The translations under genes and the position numbers were made by a program. The notes beneath the pieces are model-generated. The model made no database searches, was not told where the DNA came from, and saw only the letters and a program-made list of their open reading frames with translations. DNA of 64,000 nucleotides. It comes from Telluribacter humicola (GTDB lineage: Bacteria; Bacteroidota; Bacteroidia; Cytophagales; Spirosomataceae). The number at the start of each line of letters is the position of its first letter. Position 1 is the first letter of the stretch. Positions 23,153 to 30,987 of the stretch are shown piece after piece. Location: positions 317,450 through 381,449 of the forward strand of contig NZ_JAFIQT010000003.1 of the NCBI RefSeq assembly GCF_017355935.1, in the 5' to 3' direction.

Positions 23153-25761
23153 AATCCCCTACCCCACCGCGCTGGGCGCAGCGGCTGCTGACCTGGCTGC
23201 ACCCGGCCGATACGTTGGAGGAAGTAGAGGGAGATCTGCAGGAGCTCTACACCTACTGGTACCAACAGTCGGGTAAGCGGCAGGCTACTCTCAGGTACCT
23301 GCTCAATGTACTGTCGGTACTGCCGCCCTTCGTGCGGCAGCGTAAACGTAAAGAAGACTTCTATCAACCTTATCTCCTAAGCCCTGATATGATCCGGAAC
23401 TATCTCAAAATCGCTTTTCGCAATCTCTGGCTCAATAAGCTGTATAGTCTGCTCAATCTGACAGGGCTTAGCGTAGGTCTGGCAGCATCGGTACTGATTC
23501 TGCTCTGGGTGCAGAACGAACTAAGCTTTGACGATTATCACCACCAGGCCGACCAGACATTTCGGGTGACCAACACCCTGAAGGTATCTGATGAACCCTG
23601 GGTATGGTCAAACTCACCGCTCATGCTGGGTGAAGCAGCCCTGCGGGAGGTACCTGGTATCGAGCGCGTAACCCAGTTTAAAAAGCCATGGCAGGCACTT
23701 GCTTTTCGAATAAATAATGACCTGCGAAGCGAAGAGAATGCCGCTTTTGTAGACTCGACCTGGTTTGCTTCTTTTGATTATCATTTTCTACTAGGTGATC
23801 CCAAGCGGGCTCTTGATGAACCTAATAGTATCGTTCTGACCGAAAGTAAAGCCCAAAACTGGTTTGGAGAGCCTGCGGCAGCCATGGGCAAAATGGTCCG
23901 TCTGGATTCACTGGACATGGTTGTTCGGGCTGTTGTGCGCGACAATCCTCCGAATTCCAGCTTTCGGTACGATGTACTTCTATCTAATGTTCAAAACAGA
24001 GAGCGTAGCCATGATGAAAACTGGAATAACTTTAACTACCAGCTCTTTCTCCAGCTGAAAGCGGGTACCCAGCCGGAGAAGATTGGTCAGCAACTGACTC
24101 AGCTTTATCACACGTATAAAAAAGACTCCAGCATAACGGCCAGTCTGATACCTCTTCGGGATATCCATTTCAATACTACATTTCAAAGCGACAGCCTACC
24201 CAAAGGGAACCGCCGAACGGTTACGACGCTGGGGCTGGTGGGACTGCTGATTCTTATCATCGCCAGCATCAACTACGTGAACCTGGCTACTGCATTAACC
24301 AGTCAGCGGGCAAAGGAGGTGGGCGTAAAAAAGATAATCGGGGCCGGACGGAAGCGCTTATTTGCCCAGTTCATGACTGAATCAACGTTGCTTACACTGC
24401 TGGCATTGGGGCTGGCGCTTGCAATAATCAGACTTTGTCTGCCGCTCTTTAATAACTTTACCGGGCATCAGTTTACACTTGACTTTCAAAATGGTACTCT
24501 GTGGCTATTGCTTCTGGGTAGTATCGGACTGACTATACTGTTATCAGGCGTGTATCCTTCGCTGCTTCTTTCTTCGCTTGAACCAGTAAAAGTTCTGAAA
24601 GGAGGTAATGTACTAAGTTCAAAAAATACCCATTTCAGGCAGGGGTTGGTTATCGTGCAGTTTACTATTTCCATCATTCTCATTGTCAGCACAATCGTTA
24701 TTTTCCAGCAGCTTCGTTTTGCGCAGACTCAGGATCCGGGCTATCAGCGGGAACACGTGTTTACTTTCCAAATGCCCTATTCAGCAGGAGCCTCCACACC
24801 CAATAACCGTGATTTTATAAAGCACCGTTTACGTGAATTACATGGTGTTGTTGGTGTCACTTCGGCAAATCAGTCTATTGTCGACCTTCAGAGTAAGCAC
24901 AGCGGAAGCCTGAAATGGGAAGGTCGCCCGGAAGAGTATGAACCTACTGTAGCCCAGTTTTCAGTTGAACCCGAAACACGCTCTGTTTTAGGCCTGAATC
25001 TGGCCCAGGGGCGATGGTTTCAGGAAGATATGAAATTGGACACGGCTAATGTTATTCTGAATGAGACTGCGGTCAAAACACTCGGATTAAAAGCGCCCGT
25101 AGTAGGTCAGTGGTTTGAGTTTCAGGGTCGGCGCGGACAAGTCATTGGCGTAGTGAAGGATTTTCATTTTCGGAGCTATCACCAGAAAATAGAGCCGATG
25201 GTACTATTCTATAATCCTGGCTGGCAGATGCAGGTCTTCGCCAGGATCAGTCCCGGAGCCGCTGCGCGGTTGCTGGCCGAAGCAGAGCGTATCTGGCATG
25301 AGCGATATCCCGAAACTCCTTTCCGTTATACCTTTCTTGATGAAAGTTTTGATCGGCTTTACCAGGCTGAACGTAAAGCCGGGCAGTTATTTAATGTCTT
25401 TGCCAATATCGCTATTCTCATTTCCTGTCTAGGTCTGTTCGGACTAGCCACGTTCTCCGCTGAACGTCGTACCAAAGAAATCGGTGTGCGTAAAGTTTTG
25501 GGAGCATCAGTGACCAGTATTATTTCTTTACTCTCCAGAGATTTTGTTATTCTGGTCTTAATCGCTCTCGCCCTTGCTACACCCGTCGCCTGGTATGCCA
25601 TGCACCAGTGGCTGCAGGACTTCGCTTACCGGATTGATATTGAATGGTGGGTGTTTGTGCTGGCGGGTACTTTGGCGGTAGGTATCGCCCTGCTGACGGT
25701 CAGCTTCCAGAGCGTGAAGGCAGCCCTGATGAACCCGGTAAAGAGCCTAAGGAGCGAGTAG
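23149..25761 (+). CDS. FtsX/MacB-type ABC transporter permease with permease-prefix domain, copy 2
   Basis: An 870-residue paralog of the preceding gene with the same order: soluble prefix (PPRWAQRLLTWLHPADTLEE), TM1 near 95, MacB-like periplasmic domain, FtsX domain 1 (LIIASINYVNLATALTSQRA, KEVGVKKIIGA), periplasmic domain 2, and FtsX domain 2 (CLGLFGLATFSAERRTKEIG). No ATP-binding domain is present, so it needs an ATPase from elsewhere. The ATG is formed by the stop region of copy 1 (GCGAATGAAA), giving tight coupling. The prefix and the last 25 codons are almost identical at DNA level to copy 1, suggesting duplication with later gene conversion at the ends. The two could form a heterodimer (inference). 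169 bp separate it from the serine hydrolase gene. Confidence 0.9.
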   Translation: MKSPTPPRWAQRLLTWLHPADTLEEVEGDLQELYTYWYQQSGKRQATLRYLLNVLSVLPPFVRQRKRKEDFYQPYLLSPDMIRNYLKIAFRNLWLNKLYSLLNLTGLSVGLAASVLILLWVQNELSFDDYHHQADQTFRVTNTLKVSDEPWVWSNSPLMLGEAALREVPGIERVTQFKKPWQALAFRINNDLRSEENAAFVDSTWFASFDYHFLLGDPKRALDEPNSIVLTESKAQNWFGEPAAAMGKMVRLDSLDMVVRAVVRDNPPNSSFRYDVLLSNVQNRERSHDENWNNFNYQLFLQLKAGTQPEKIGQQLTQLYHTYKKDSSITASLIPLRDIHFNTTFQSDSLPKGNRRTVTTLGLVGLLILIIASINYVNLATALTSQRAKEVGVKKIIGAGRKRLFAQFMTESTLLTLLALGLALAIIRLCLPLFNNFTGHQFTLDFQNGTLWLLLLGSIGLTILLSGVYPSLLLSSLEPVKVLKGGNVLSSKNTHFRQGLVIVQFTISIILIVSTIVIFQQLRFAQTQDPGYQREHVFTFQMPYSAGASTPNNRDFIKHRLRELHGVVGVTSANQSIVDLQSKHSGSLKWEGRPEEYEPTVAQFSVEPETRSVLGLNLAQGRWFQEDMKLDTANVILNETAVKTLGLKAPVVGQWFEFQGRRGQVIGVVKDFHFRSYHQKIEPMVLFYNPGWQMQVFARISPGAAARLLAEAERIWHERYPETPFRYTFLDESFDRLYQAERKAGQLFNVFANIAILISCLGLFGLATFSAERRTKEIGVRKVLGASVTSIISLLSRDFVILVLIALALATPVAWYAMHQWLQDFAYRIDIEWWVFVLAGTLAVGIALLTVSFQSVKAALMNPVKSLRSE

Positions 25762-25930
25762 GCTGGTGAAAATGGGTCAATCAGTAGCTAATTACATCAC
25801 TATATCAATAATCTGGAATCGGACAAAAGGGTACTATGGCAGACAAAATAAGGGAACTTGCAGAATAGCTTTTAAGGAGCCAACAGGATGAGGCAATTTT
25901 GAGACAACAACTAACCAAACTCGTTGCTCC

Positions 25931-27049
25931 ATGAAAAACGTACTGATGCTACTTGGCTTGCTCTGCTGGTTTCCAGCCATTGGACAAAATGTGGGGCGCC
26001 AATCCAAAGAATCCATTAAGGACAAAAGCTATTTAACCGCCATTCGGCGAGCCGAAAAGTACATTGATTCGCTCCGGGTAGTTCAGGACATTCCGGGTAT
26101 CTCGGTTTGTGTAGGTACCAGCCAGAATATTCTGTGGGCGGAAGGCTTTGGCTACGCCGATCTGGAAACTCACCAGCCGGTTACCATCCATTCCAAATTT
26201 CGGATTGGCTCGGTATCCAAGTCACTTACCTCCTTAGCCATAGGCAAGCTGGTAGAACAAAAAAAACTTGATCTGGACGCGGCCGTTCAGCAGTATGTAC
26301 CCCTATTTCCGGCAAAAAAATATCCGGTTACCGCCCGGCAGCTGGCTACCCATACCTCCGGTATCCGCCACTATCGGGACAGTGATCCGCTGGCTTGCCC
26401 CCGTCGGTATGCCTCGGTGCAGGAGGGATTGACCATTTTTAGCCAGGACAGCCTCCTGTTCAGACCGGGGACGGCTTATGGTTACTCCACCTACGGGTAT
26501 ACCTTGTTAAGTGCCGTTATTGAAGGAGCGAGCCACCAGGACTACCCCTCCTATATGCAGCAGGCCGTGTTTACGCCCCTGGGGATGTCTGATACAGGAG
26601 TAGATGCCAGTGACAGCATCATCGTTAACCGGGTCAGGTTTTATGAACATGACCACAAGGGCCGGCTGGTCAATGCCGCCCAGGTAGACAATAGTTATAA
26701 GTGGGCGGGTGGTGGCCTGTTATCCACTCCCGCAGATCTGGTTAAACTGGGGCGTGGACTCCTGAACCATTCGCTATTACGGAAAGAAACGGTAGCTTTA
26801 CTATTCACTCCCCAGCTTCTGCTGGACGGAACCAATACCTACTATGGCCTGGGGTGGCGCCTGGGTACCAGCCCTCAGAACCGGAAAATTATCCACCACG
26901 GTGGGACAATCGACGGTGGCAGAACCTTTTTGCTAATGTACCCCGAGCATGACCTGGTGGTGGCGATTACAGCTAACATGAGCGGCGTCAACATCAATTT
27001 GCCGGAAGTAGAAACCATTGCCAGTTACTTTTTTGAGGTGAAACAATGA
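25931..27049 (+). CDS. Exported serine hydrolase, class C beta-lactamase/DD-peptidase fold
   Basis: A 372-residue protein with a signal peptide (MKNVLMLLGLLCWFPAIGQN) and the three motifs of the S12/AmpC-like fold: S94-V-S-K97 in RIGSVSKSL, Y185-S-T replacing Y-x-N, and HHGG in IIHHGGTIDGG near 320. Members include DD-carboxypeptidases, esterases and beta-lactamases; the exact substrate cannot be read from sequence, and the Y-S-T variant argues against assuming beta-lactamase. It overlaps the sensor kinase gene downstream by 4 bp (ATGA), so a periplasmic hydrolase is co-translated with a LytS/LytTR system, which may sense a product of its activity (inference). Confidence 0.88.
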   Translation: MKNVLMLLGLLCWFPAIGQNVGRQSKESIKDKSYLTAIRRAEKYIDSLRVVQDIPGISVCVGTSQNILWAEGFGYADLETHQPVTIHSKFRIGSVSKSLTSLAIGKLVEQKKLDLDAAVQQYVPLFPAKKYPVTARQLATHTSGIRHYRDSDPLACPRRYASVQEGLTIFSQDSLLFRPGTAYGYSTYGYTLLSAVIEGASHQDYPSYMQQAVFTPLGMSDTGVDASDSIIVNRVRFYEHDHKGRLVNAAQVDNSYKWAGGGLLSTPADLVKLGRGLLNHSLLRKETVALLFTPQLLLDGTNTYYGLGWRLGTSPQNRKIIHHGGTIDGGRTFLLMYPEHDLVVAITANMSGVNINLPEVETIASYFFEVKQ

Positions 27050-28128
27050 AAAAAGCAACCGTCATTCTGCTGCATCTGAGCTATTGGCTCTTGTACTGCT
27101 TTTTGGTCAGTTTTCTGTTTCTCCTGTCCCAGGCTACCGAGGAATCCGCCGTGGAGGATTGGGAGGATTGGGTCGCTATTCTTCTCTTTGCCTTACTGAC
27201 CGGAATTAGTAGCTTCTATGCTTTTTATGGCTGGCTGGTTCCTCGTTACCTGACTACCCGGCGCGTCAGACTCTTTGTTGGCGTTGGGCTGCTGGTAAGT
27301 AGTGGCATCGGCCTGTTTTCTACCTTTATGGTGTCAATGGCAACGACGATCATTATCTACATAGCCCTGCATCAGACTGAATTCCTTCTCTTTCAGCCGA
27401 AGGATCAACTGGTACTGATGACCGGATTCACCCTGCTGGCCCTTGTGAATGGTATGATGGGCACGGTCATCAGGGGGTTCATTACCTGGTATACGGATAT
27501 ACATATGAAAGAAATGGTGGCCGGTAAAGCCCTGCGCACCGAAATAGAACTGTTGAAAGCGCAGCTTAACCCCCATTTTCTGTTCAACACGCTGAACAAT
27601 ATCGACATCCTTATAGAGCGGGATGCTCCCCGGGCTTCCCTGTACCTGAACAAGCTGTCAGACTTGCTGCGCTTTACCCTGTACGAAACGCAGGCCGATC
27701 AGATCCTCTTAACCCACGAGCTGGCCTACATCAAAAAGTACATTGAGCTGCAGAAAGTCAGAACTCCCAACGAACAGTATGTGACCCTGCACATGGAGGG
27801 GCCGGTCGAGGGGGTACAGATTGCCCCCATGCTCTTTATACCTTACATCGAAAATGCCTTCAAGTACGCGACCAACAAGAAAGTCCCGGAAGCGATCCGC
27901 ATTTACTTTTCGGTGGTAGAAAACCAGATCCAGTTCCGGTGTATCAATGTCATTGATAAAAGCAAAACCGGGTCGAAAGAGCAGGGAGGCCTGGGGCAGA
28001 GGCTGCTCCGACAACGATTAACCCTTTTGTATCAGGAGAAGTTTACCCTGGAGATCCAGCCTACTGAAGATACGTATTCCGTCTATCTGGTTTTACCTGT
28101 AAATTCCTATGAGATGTCTACTCATTGA
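27046..28128 (+). CDS. LytS/YehU-type sensor histidine kinase
   Basis: A 360-residue kinase with four N-terminal membrane helices (about residues 5-27, 40-60, 75-105 and 118-145) and no large periplasmic sensor. It has a His_kinase domain with the phospho-accepting His in QLNPHFLFNTLNNID (about residue 178), followed by LNKLSDLLRFTLYE, an N-box in IPYIENAFKYA (about 270), and a glycine box in GGLGQRLLRQRL. This is the usual Bacteroidota LytS-like architecture, and its partner is the LytTR regulator encoded 20 bp inside its own 3' end. The stimulus is presumably detected in or near the membrane. It is tightly coupled to the serine hydrolase gene upstream. Confidence 0.93.
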   Translation: MKKATVILLHLSYWLLYCFLVSFLFLLSQATEESAVEDWEDWVAILLFALLTGISSFYAFYGWLVPRYLTTRRVRLFVGVGLLVSSGIGLFSTFMVSMATTIIIYIALHQTEFLLFQPKDQLVLMTGFTLLALVNGMMGTVIRGFITWYTDIHMKEMVAGKALRTEIELLKAQLNPHFLFNTLNNIDILIERDAPRASLYLNKLSDLLRFTLYETQADQILLTHELAYIKKYIELQKVRTPNEQYVTLHMEGPVEGVQIAPMLFIPYIENAFKYATNKKVPEAIRIYFSVVENQIQFRCINVIDKSKTGSKEQGGLGQRLLRQRLTLLYQEKFTLEIQPTEDTYSVYLVLPVNSYEMSTH

Positions 28129-28798
28129 AGATGAGCCCTTAGCCATGTTGCGGCTGAAAGAGTACGTCCAGCGGGTTCCCTTCCTGACGCTCAGCCATGC
28201 GGTCGATAACGGACTGGAAGCCATTCCCCTGCTCCAGCGGGAGCCAATTGACCTGGTGTTCCTGGATATCGAAATGGACGGTTTCTCAGGACTGCAGCTG
28301 CTGGAAACCTTACCGGTACGGCCCGCCGTAATCCTGACAACGGCTTATGATCAGTATGCGCTCAAGGCTTTTGACCTACAGGTAGCTGACTACTTACTGA
28401 AGCCATACACCTTCGACCGCTTCCTGCAGGCCGTCACCCGCGCCCGGCAAAGGCAGGTAGCTGTCCCGGAGGAGACGCGACAGTCGTTCTTGTTTATAAA
28501 AACGGAGTACCGGCTCCAGAAAGTAGACTTCGACCAGATCCTGTACATCGAAGGAATGCGTGATTACCGGCGTATCCATATGGCGACTGAAAAAATCATG
28601 ACGCTGGAAACGTTCGGTGAACTGGAGCGTCAACTGCCACGCCAGCAGTTTTGCCGGGTTCACAAGTCCTATCTGGTAGCTCTGGATAAGATCGACTCCA
28701 TTGAACGGGATCGGTTAAAGATACAACAGGCCCTTATCCCCCTATCAGGTACCTACCGGGACCACTTCTACCAGTTGATCGGCCGCTCTATGAAGTAA
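28109..28798 (+). CDS. LytTR-family response regulator
   Basis: A 229-residue regulator. The receiver domain (1-118) has E7-D8-E9 and phospho-acceptor D53 in LVFLDIEMDGFSG, with the later YLLKPY. The C-terminal LytTR DNA-binding domain (about 130-229) has FIKTEYRLQKVDFDQILYIE, TLETFGELERQLP and FCRVHKSYLVALDKIDS. The ATG lies 20 bp inside the kinase gene in another frame. With the serine hydrolase and kinase it makes a three-gene operon ending at a possible terminator near 28855. Typical LytTR targets are envelope and secretion genes; the target here is unknown. Confidence 0.94.
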   Translation: MRCLLIEDEPLAMLRLKEYVQRVPFLTLSHAVDNGLEAIPLLQREPIDLVFLDIEMDGFSGLQLLETLPVRPAVILTTAYDQYALKAFDLQVADYLLKPYTFDRFLQAVTRARQRQVAVPEETRQSFLFIKTEYRLQKVDFDQILYIEGMRDYRRIHMATEKIMTLETFGELERQLPRQQFCRVHKSYLVALDKIDSIERDRLKIQQALIPLSGTYRDHFYQLIGRSMK

Positions 28799-28854
28799 CA
28801 GGCTAACTGATCAGATCAGCAGGTACCTGTCATAGATTCTCTAACGCCACCTCC

Positions 28855-28885
28855 TCCCGCACGGCTAGCATTGCGGGGACTTTTT
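28855..28885 (+). terminator. Possible terminator after the LytTR operon
   Basis: CCCGCA (28856-28861) pairs with TGCGGG (28872-28877), with a 10-nt loop, followed by GACTTTTTA. The stem is short. Confidence 0.5.
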
Positions 28886-28929
28886 ACGTTAAAATCAGGG
28901 GAAAGTAGCCAAGCATGGCCGAAGTGTTG

Positions 28930-28937
28930 TAAATTTG
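28930..28937 (+). promoter_or_regulatory. Candidate Bacteroidota -7 element for adk
   Basis: TAAATTTG matches TAnnTTTG exactly, ending 45 bp upstream of the adk ATG. The same TAAATTTG octamer precedes the second esterase gene (34224) and nuoA (36540). No convincing -33 TTG was seen. Confidence 0.5.
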
Positions 28938-28982
28938 CTGGGTCAAACTATTACTACTAAGGTAAATAATCACTCTGCCATC

Positions 28983-29558
28983 ATGCTTAATCTTGTTCTG
29001 TTTGGCCCTCCGGGGGCTGGTAAAGGTACCCAAAGCGAGAAAATCATTGATAAACATAAGCTCGTACACCTTTCCACGGGCGACTTGCTGCGCTCCGAAA
29101 TAAAAGCAGGTACCGAACTCGGACTCCAGGCCAAAACACTCATGGATCAGGGAATACTGGTGCCGGACGAAGTAGTGATTGGTATGATCGACAATAAGCT
29201 GAAGGAAAATAAGGAGGCCGCCGGTTTTATATTCGACGGATTTCCGCGTACGGTGAAGCAGGCCGAAGCACTCGACAACCTGCTGCACAGCTACAACGAA
29301 CAGATCACGGTGATGGTAGCGCTGGTAGTAGACGAAGAAGAACTGGCCAAACGTCTGTTACTGCGCGGTGCTACCTCCGGCCGCCCCGACGACCAGAACG
29401 TCGACCTGATCCGGAAGCGCATCCAGGAATATAACGAAAAAACGACCCCCGTGGCAGATTACTACCGTCAGCAGGGCAAGTACGTAGGGGTAGACGGCAT
29501 TGGCGAAATCGACGAAATATTTATCACCATCTGTAACGCGATCGACACCACAGCCTGA
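28983..29558 (+). CDS. adk: Adenylate kinase
   Basis: A 191-residue cytosolic kinase catalysing ATP + AMP to 2 ADP. The P-loop GPPGAGKGT is at residues 8-16, the AMP-binding region includes LSTGDLLRSEI and GFIFDGFPRTVKQAEAL, and the short LID lacks the zinc cysteines (LLLRGATSGRPDDQNVDLIR). This is the short form common in Bacteroidota. ATG 28983 is chosen because the 16 extra in-frame residues from 28935 overlap the candidate promoter and are not conserved in kind. The stop TGA lies in GCCTGACCAG, the first word of a heptamer repeat. It is followed at 340 bp by obgE. Confidence 0.96.
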   Translation: MLNLVLFGPPGAGKGTQSEKIIDKHKLVHLSTGDLLRSEIKAGTELGLQAKTLMDQGILVPDEVVIGMIDNKLKENKEAAGFIFDGFPRTVKQAEALDNLLHSYNEQITVMVALVVDEEELAKRLLLRGATSGRPDDQNVDLIRKRIQEYNEKTTPVADYYRQQGKYVGVDGIGEIDEIFITICNAIDTTA

Positions 29559-29632
29559 CCAGTGAACAATAGCCAGTGACCGCGCGGGAGGCGCCACTGC
29601 CACGGTGGCTCCTCCGGCGGCGGCCAGTCACC
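29554..29632 (+). repeat. Heptamer/GC-palindrome dispersed repeat, copy j
   Basis: TGACCAGTGAACAATAGCCA then GTGACCG, the GC insert GCGCGGGAGGCGCCACTGCC and ACGGTGGCTCCTCCGGCGGC, then GGCCAGTCACC. It overlaps the adk stop codon and is nearly the same composite as copy a, 21 kb away. Confidence 0.88.
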
Positions 29633-29852
29633 CCAAGGGCAGGCTTCACTACACTGGCTATCTATGCTCGCTTTCTAATCATCCGTCTCTGAATAGTACT
29701 ACCCGAGTGAAGTAACGGAAGAAAACAACCGGCTCTCTGATTCAGTTGTAAAAAGTAAAATTATCGTTAAATAAATGGCTCCCGGTATACAGCCGGTAGC
29801 TCTGAATCAGTGACAGACTGCACCTACAGGTCACGTCGGACTTCCGCACTAA
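29633..29852. other. Non-coding spacer between adk and obgE
   Basis: 220 bp between two inward-facing heptamer repeats. I see no gene, terminator or clear promoter in it. Confidence 0.5.
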
Positions 29853-29897
29853 ATGATCACGCGCGGTCTCAGGTCACTGATCATTGAACACTGAAAC
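29853..29897 (-). repeat. Heptamer dispersed repeat, copy k
   Basis: GATCACGCGCGGTCTCAGGT then CACTGATCATTGAACACTGA, i.e. TGATCA/TGACC words on the minus strand, ending directly at the obgE ATG. Confidence 0.8.
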
Positions 29898-30905
29898 ATG
29901 GCTTCATCAAACTTCATCGATTACGTAAAGATAAATGTACGCTCCGGAGCCGGAGGTGCCGGATCAGTACATTTCCGCCGGGAAAAGTATGTAGATAAAG
30001 GCGGCCCGGACGGAGGTGACGGCGGACGTGGCGGGCACATCATCCTGAAAGGGAATGCCCAGCACTGGACACTGCTTCACCTTAAATACACCAAGCACAT
30101 CAAAGCCGAACCGGGAAAAGCCGGAGAAGGCGGACGACGCAAGGGGGCCCAGGGCAAAGACGTTATACTGGAAGTACCACTGGGTACCGTAGCGCGCGAT
30201 GCCGAAACGGGAGAACAGATCCTGGAAATAACCGAAGACGGACAGGAGGTGATTCTGATGCCCGGCGGGCGGGGTGGACTGGGCAATGACCATTTCAAAA
30301 ACTCAACGAACCAGACCCCTCAGCACGCCCAGCCTGGTGAACCCGGCGGAGAGTCCTGGGTTATACTGGAGCTGAAGGTACTGGCGGACGTAGGTTTGGT
30401 AGGTTTCCCCAACGCGGGTAAATCGACGCTCCTGTCGGTGATATCGGCCGCTCGTCCCGAAATAGCCAACTATCCTTTTACAACCCTGGTACCCAACCTG
30501 GGAGTAGTAGCCTACCGCGACTACAAATCGTTTGTGGTAGCTGATATTCCCGGTATCATAGAAGGTGCCTCACAGGGCAAAGGACTTGGACTGCGATTCC
30601 TTAGACATATCGAACGCAACTCTATTCTGCTGTTCATGATCCCGGCCGACTCCGAAGACATCAAGGGGGAATATGAGACTTTACTCAACGAGCTGCGGCT
30701 GTATAACCCCAGTCTGCTGGATAAGCAGCGTCTGCTGGCTATCACCAAAGTTGACCTGCTGGATGAGGAAGAGCGAGCGAAGCTCTCGGATCAAGTACCT
30801 GTTGATGTACCTTGTATCCAGATTTCGGCAATTATTCAGGAAGGAATAGACGCACTAAAAGACCTGATTTGGAAAACGCTGAACGAGGAACAGCCCGTTC
30901 AATAA
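29898..30905 (+). CDS. obgE: GTPase Obg
   Basis: A 335-residue Obg/CgtA GTPase that binds the 50S ribosomal subunit and links ribosome assembly to growth and stress. The N-terminal glycine-rich Obg domain (about 1-158) has the signature [28 protein letters not shown] and GRGGLGN. The G domain follows with P-loop GFPNAGKST (about 167-175), [10 protein letters not shown] (G3) and TKVDLL (G4). The variable C-terminal extension is absent, as in many Bacteroidota. The ATG is immediately downstream of a heptamer repeat, so the 5' leader is probably partly repeat DNA. Confidence 0.96.
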   Translation: MASSNFIDYVKINVRSGAGGAGSVHFRREKYVDKGGPDGGDGGRGGHIILKGNAQHWTLLHLKYTKHIKAEPGKAGEGGRRKGAQGKDVILEVPLGTVARDAETGEQILEITEDGQEVILMPGGRGGLGNDHFKNSTNQTPQHAQPGEPGGESWVILELKVLADVGLVGFPNAGKSTLLSVISAARPEIANYPFTTLVPNLGVVAYRDYKSFVVADIPGIIEGASQGKGLGLRFLRHIERNSILLFMIPADSEDIKGEYETLLNELRLYNPSLLDKQRLLAITKVDLLDEEERAKLSDQVPVDVPCIQISAIIQEGIDALKDLIWKTLNEEQPVQ

Positions 30906-30987
30906 CTTCATGGAATAAAAGTTGCTTTCCGTTCGTTGTAAAATGAAATTTGCAGGATGGAAAATACTTGGAAAGTAATCTATTAGC

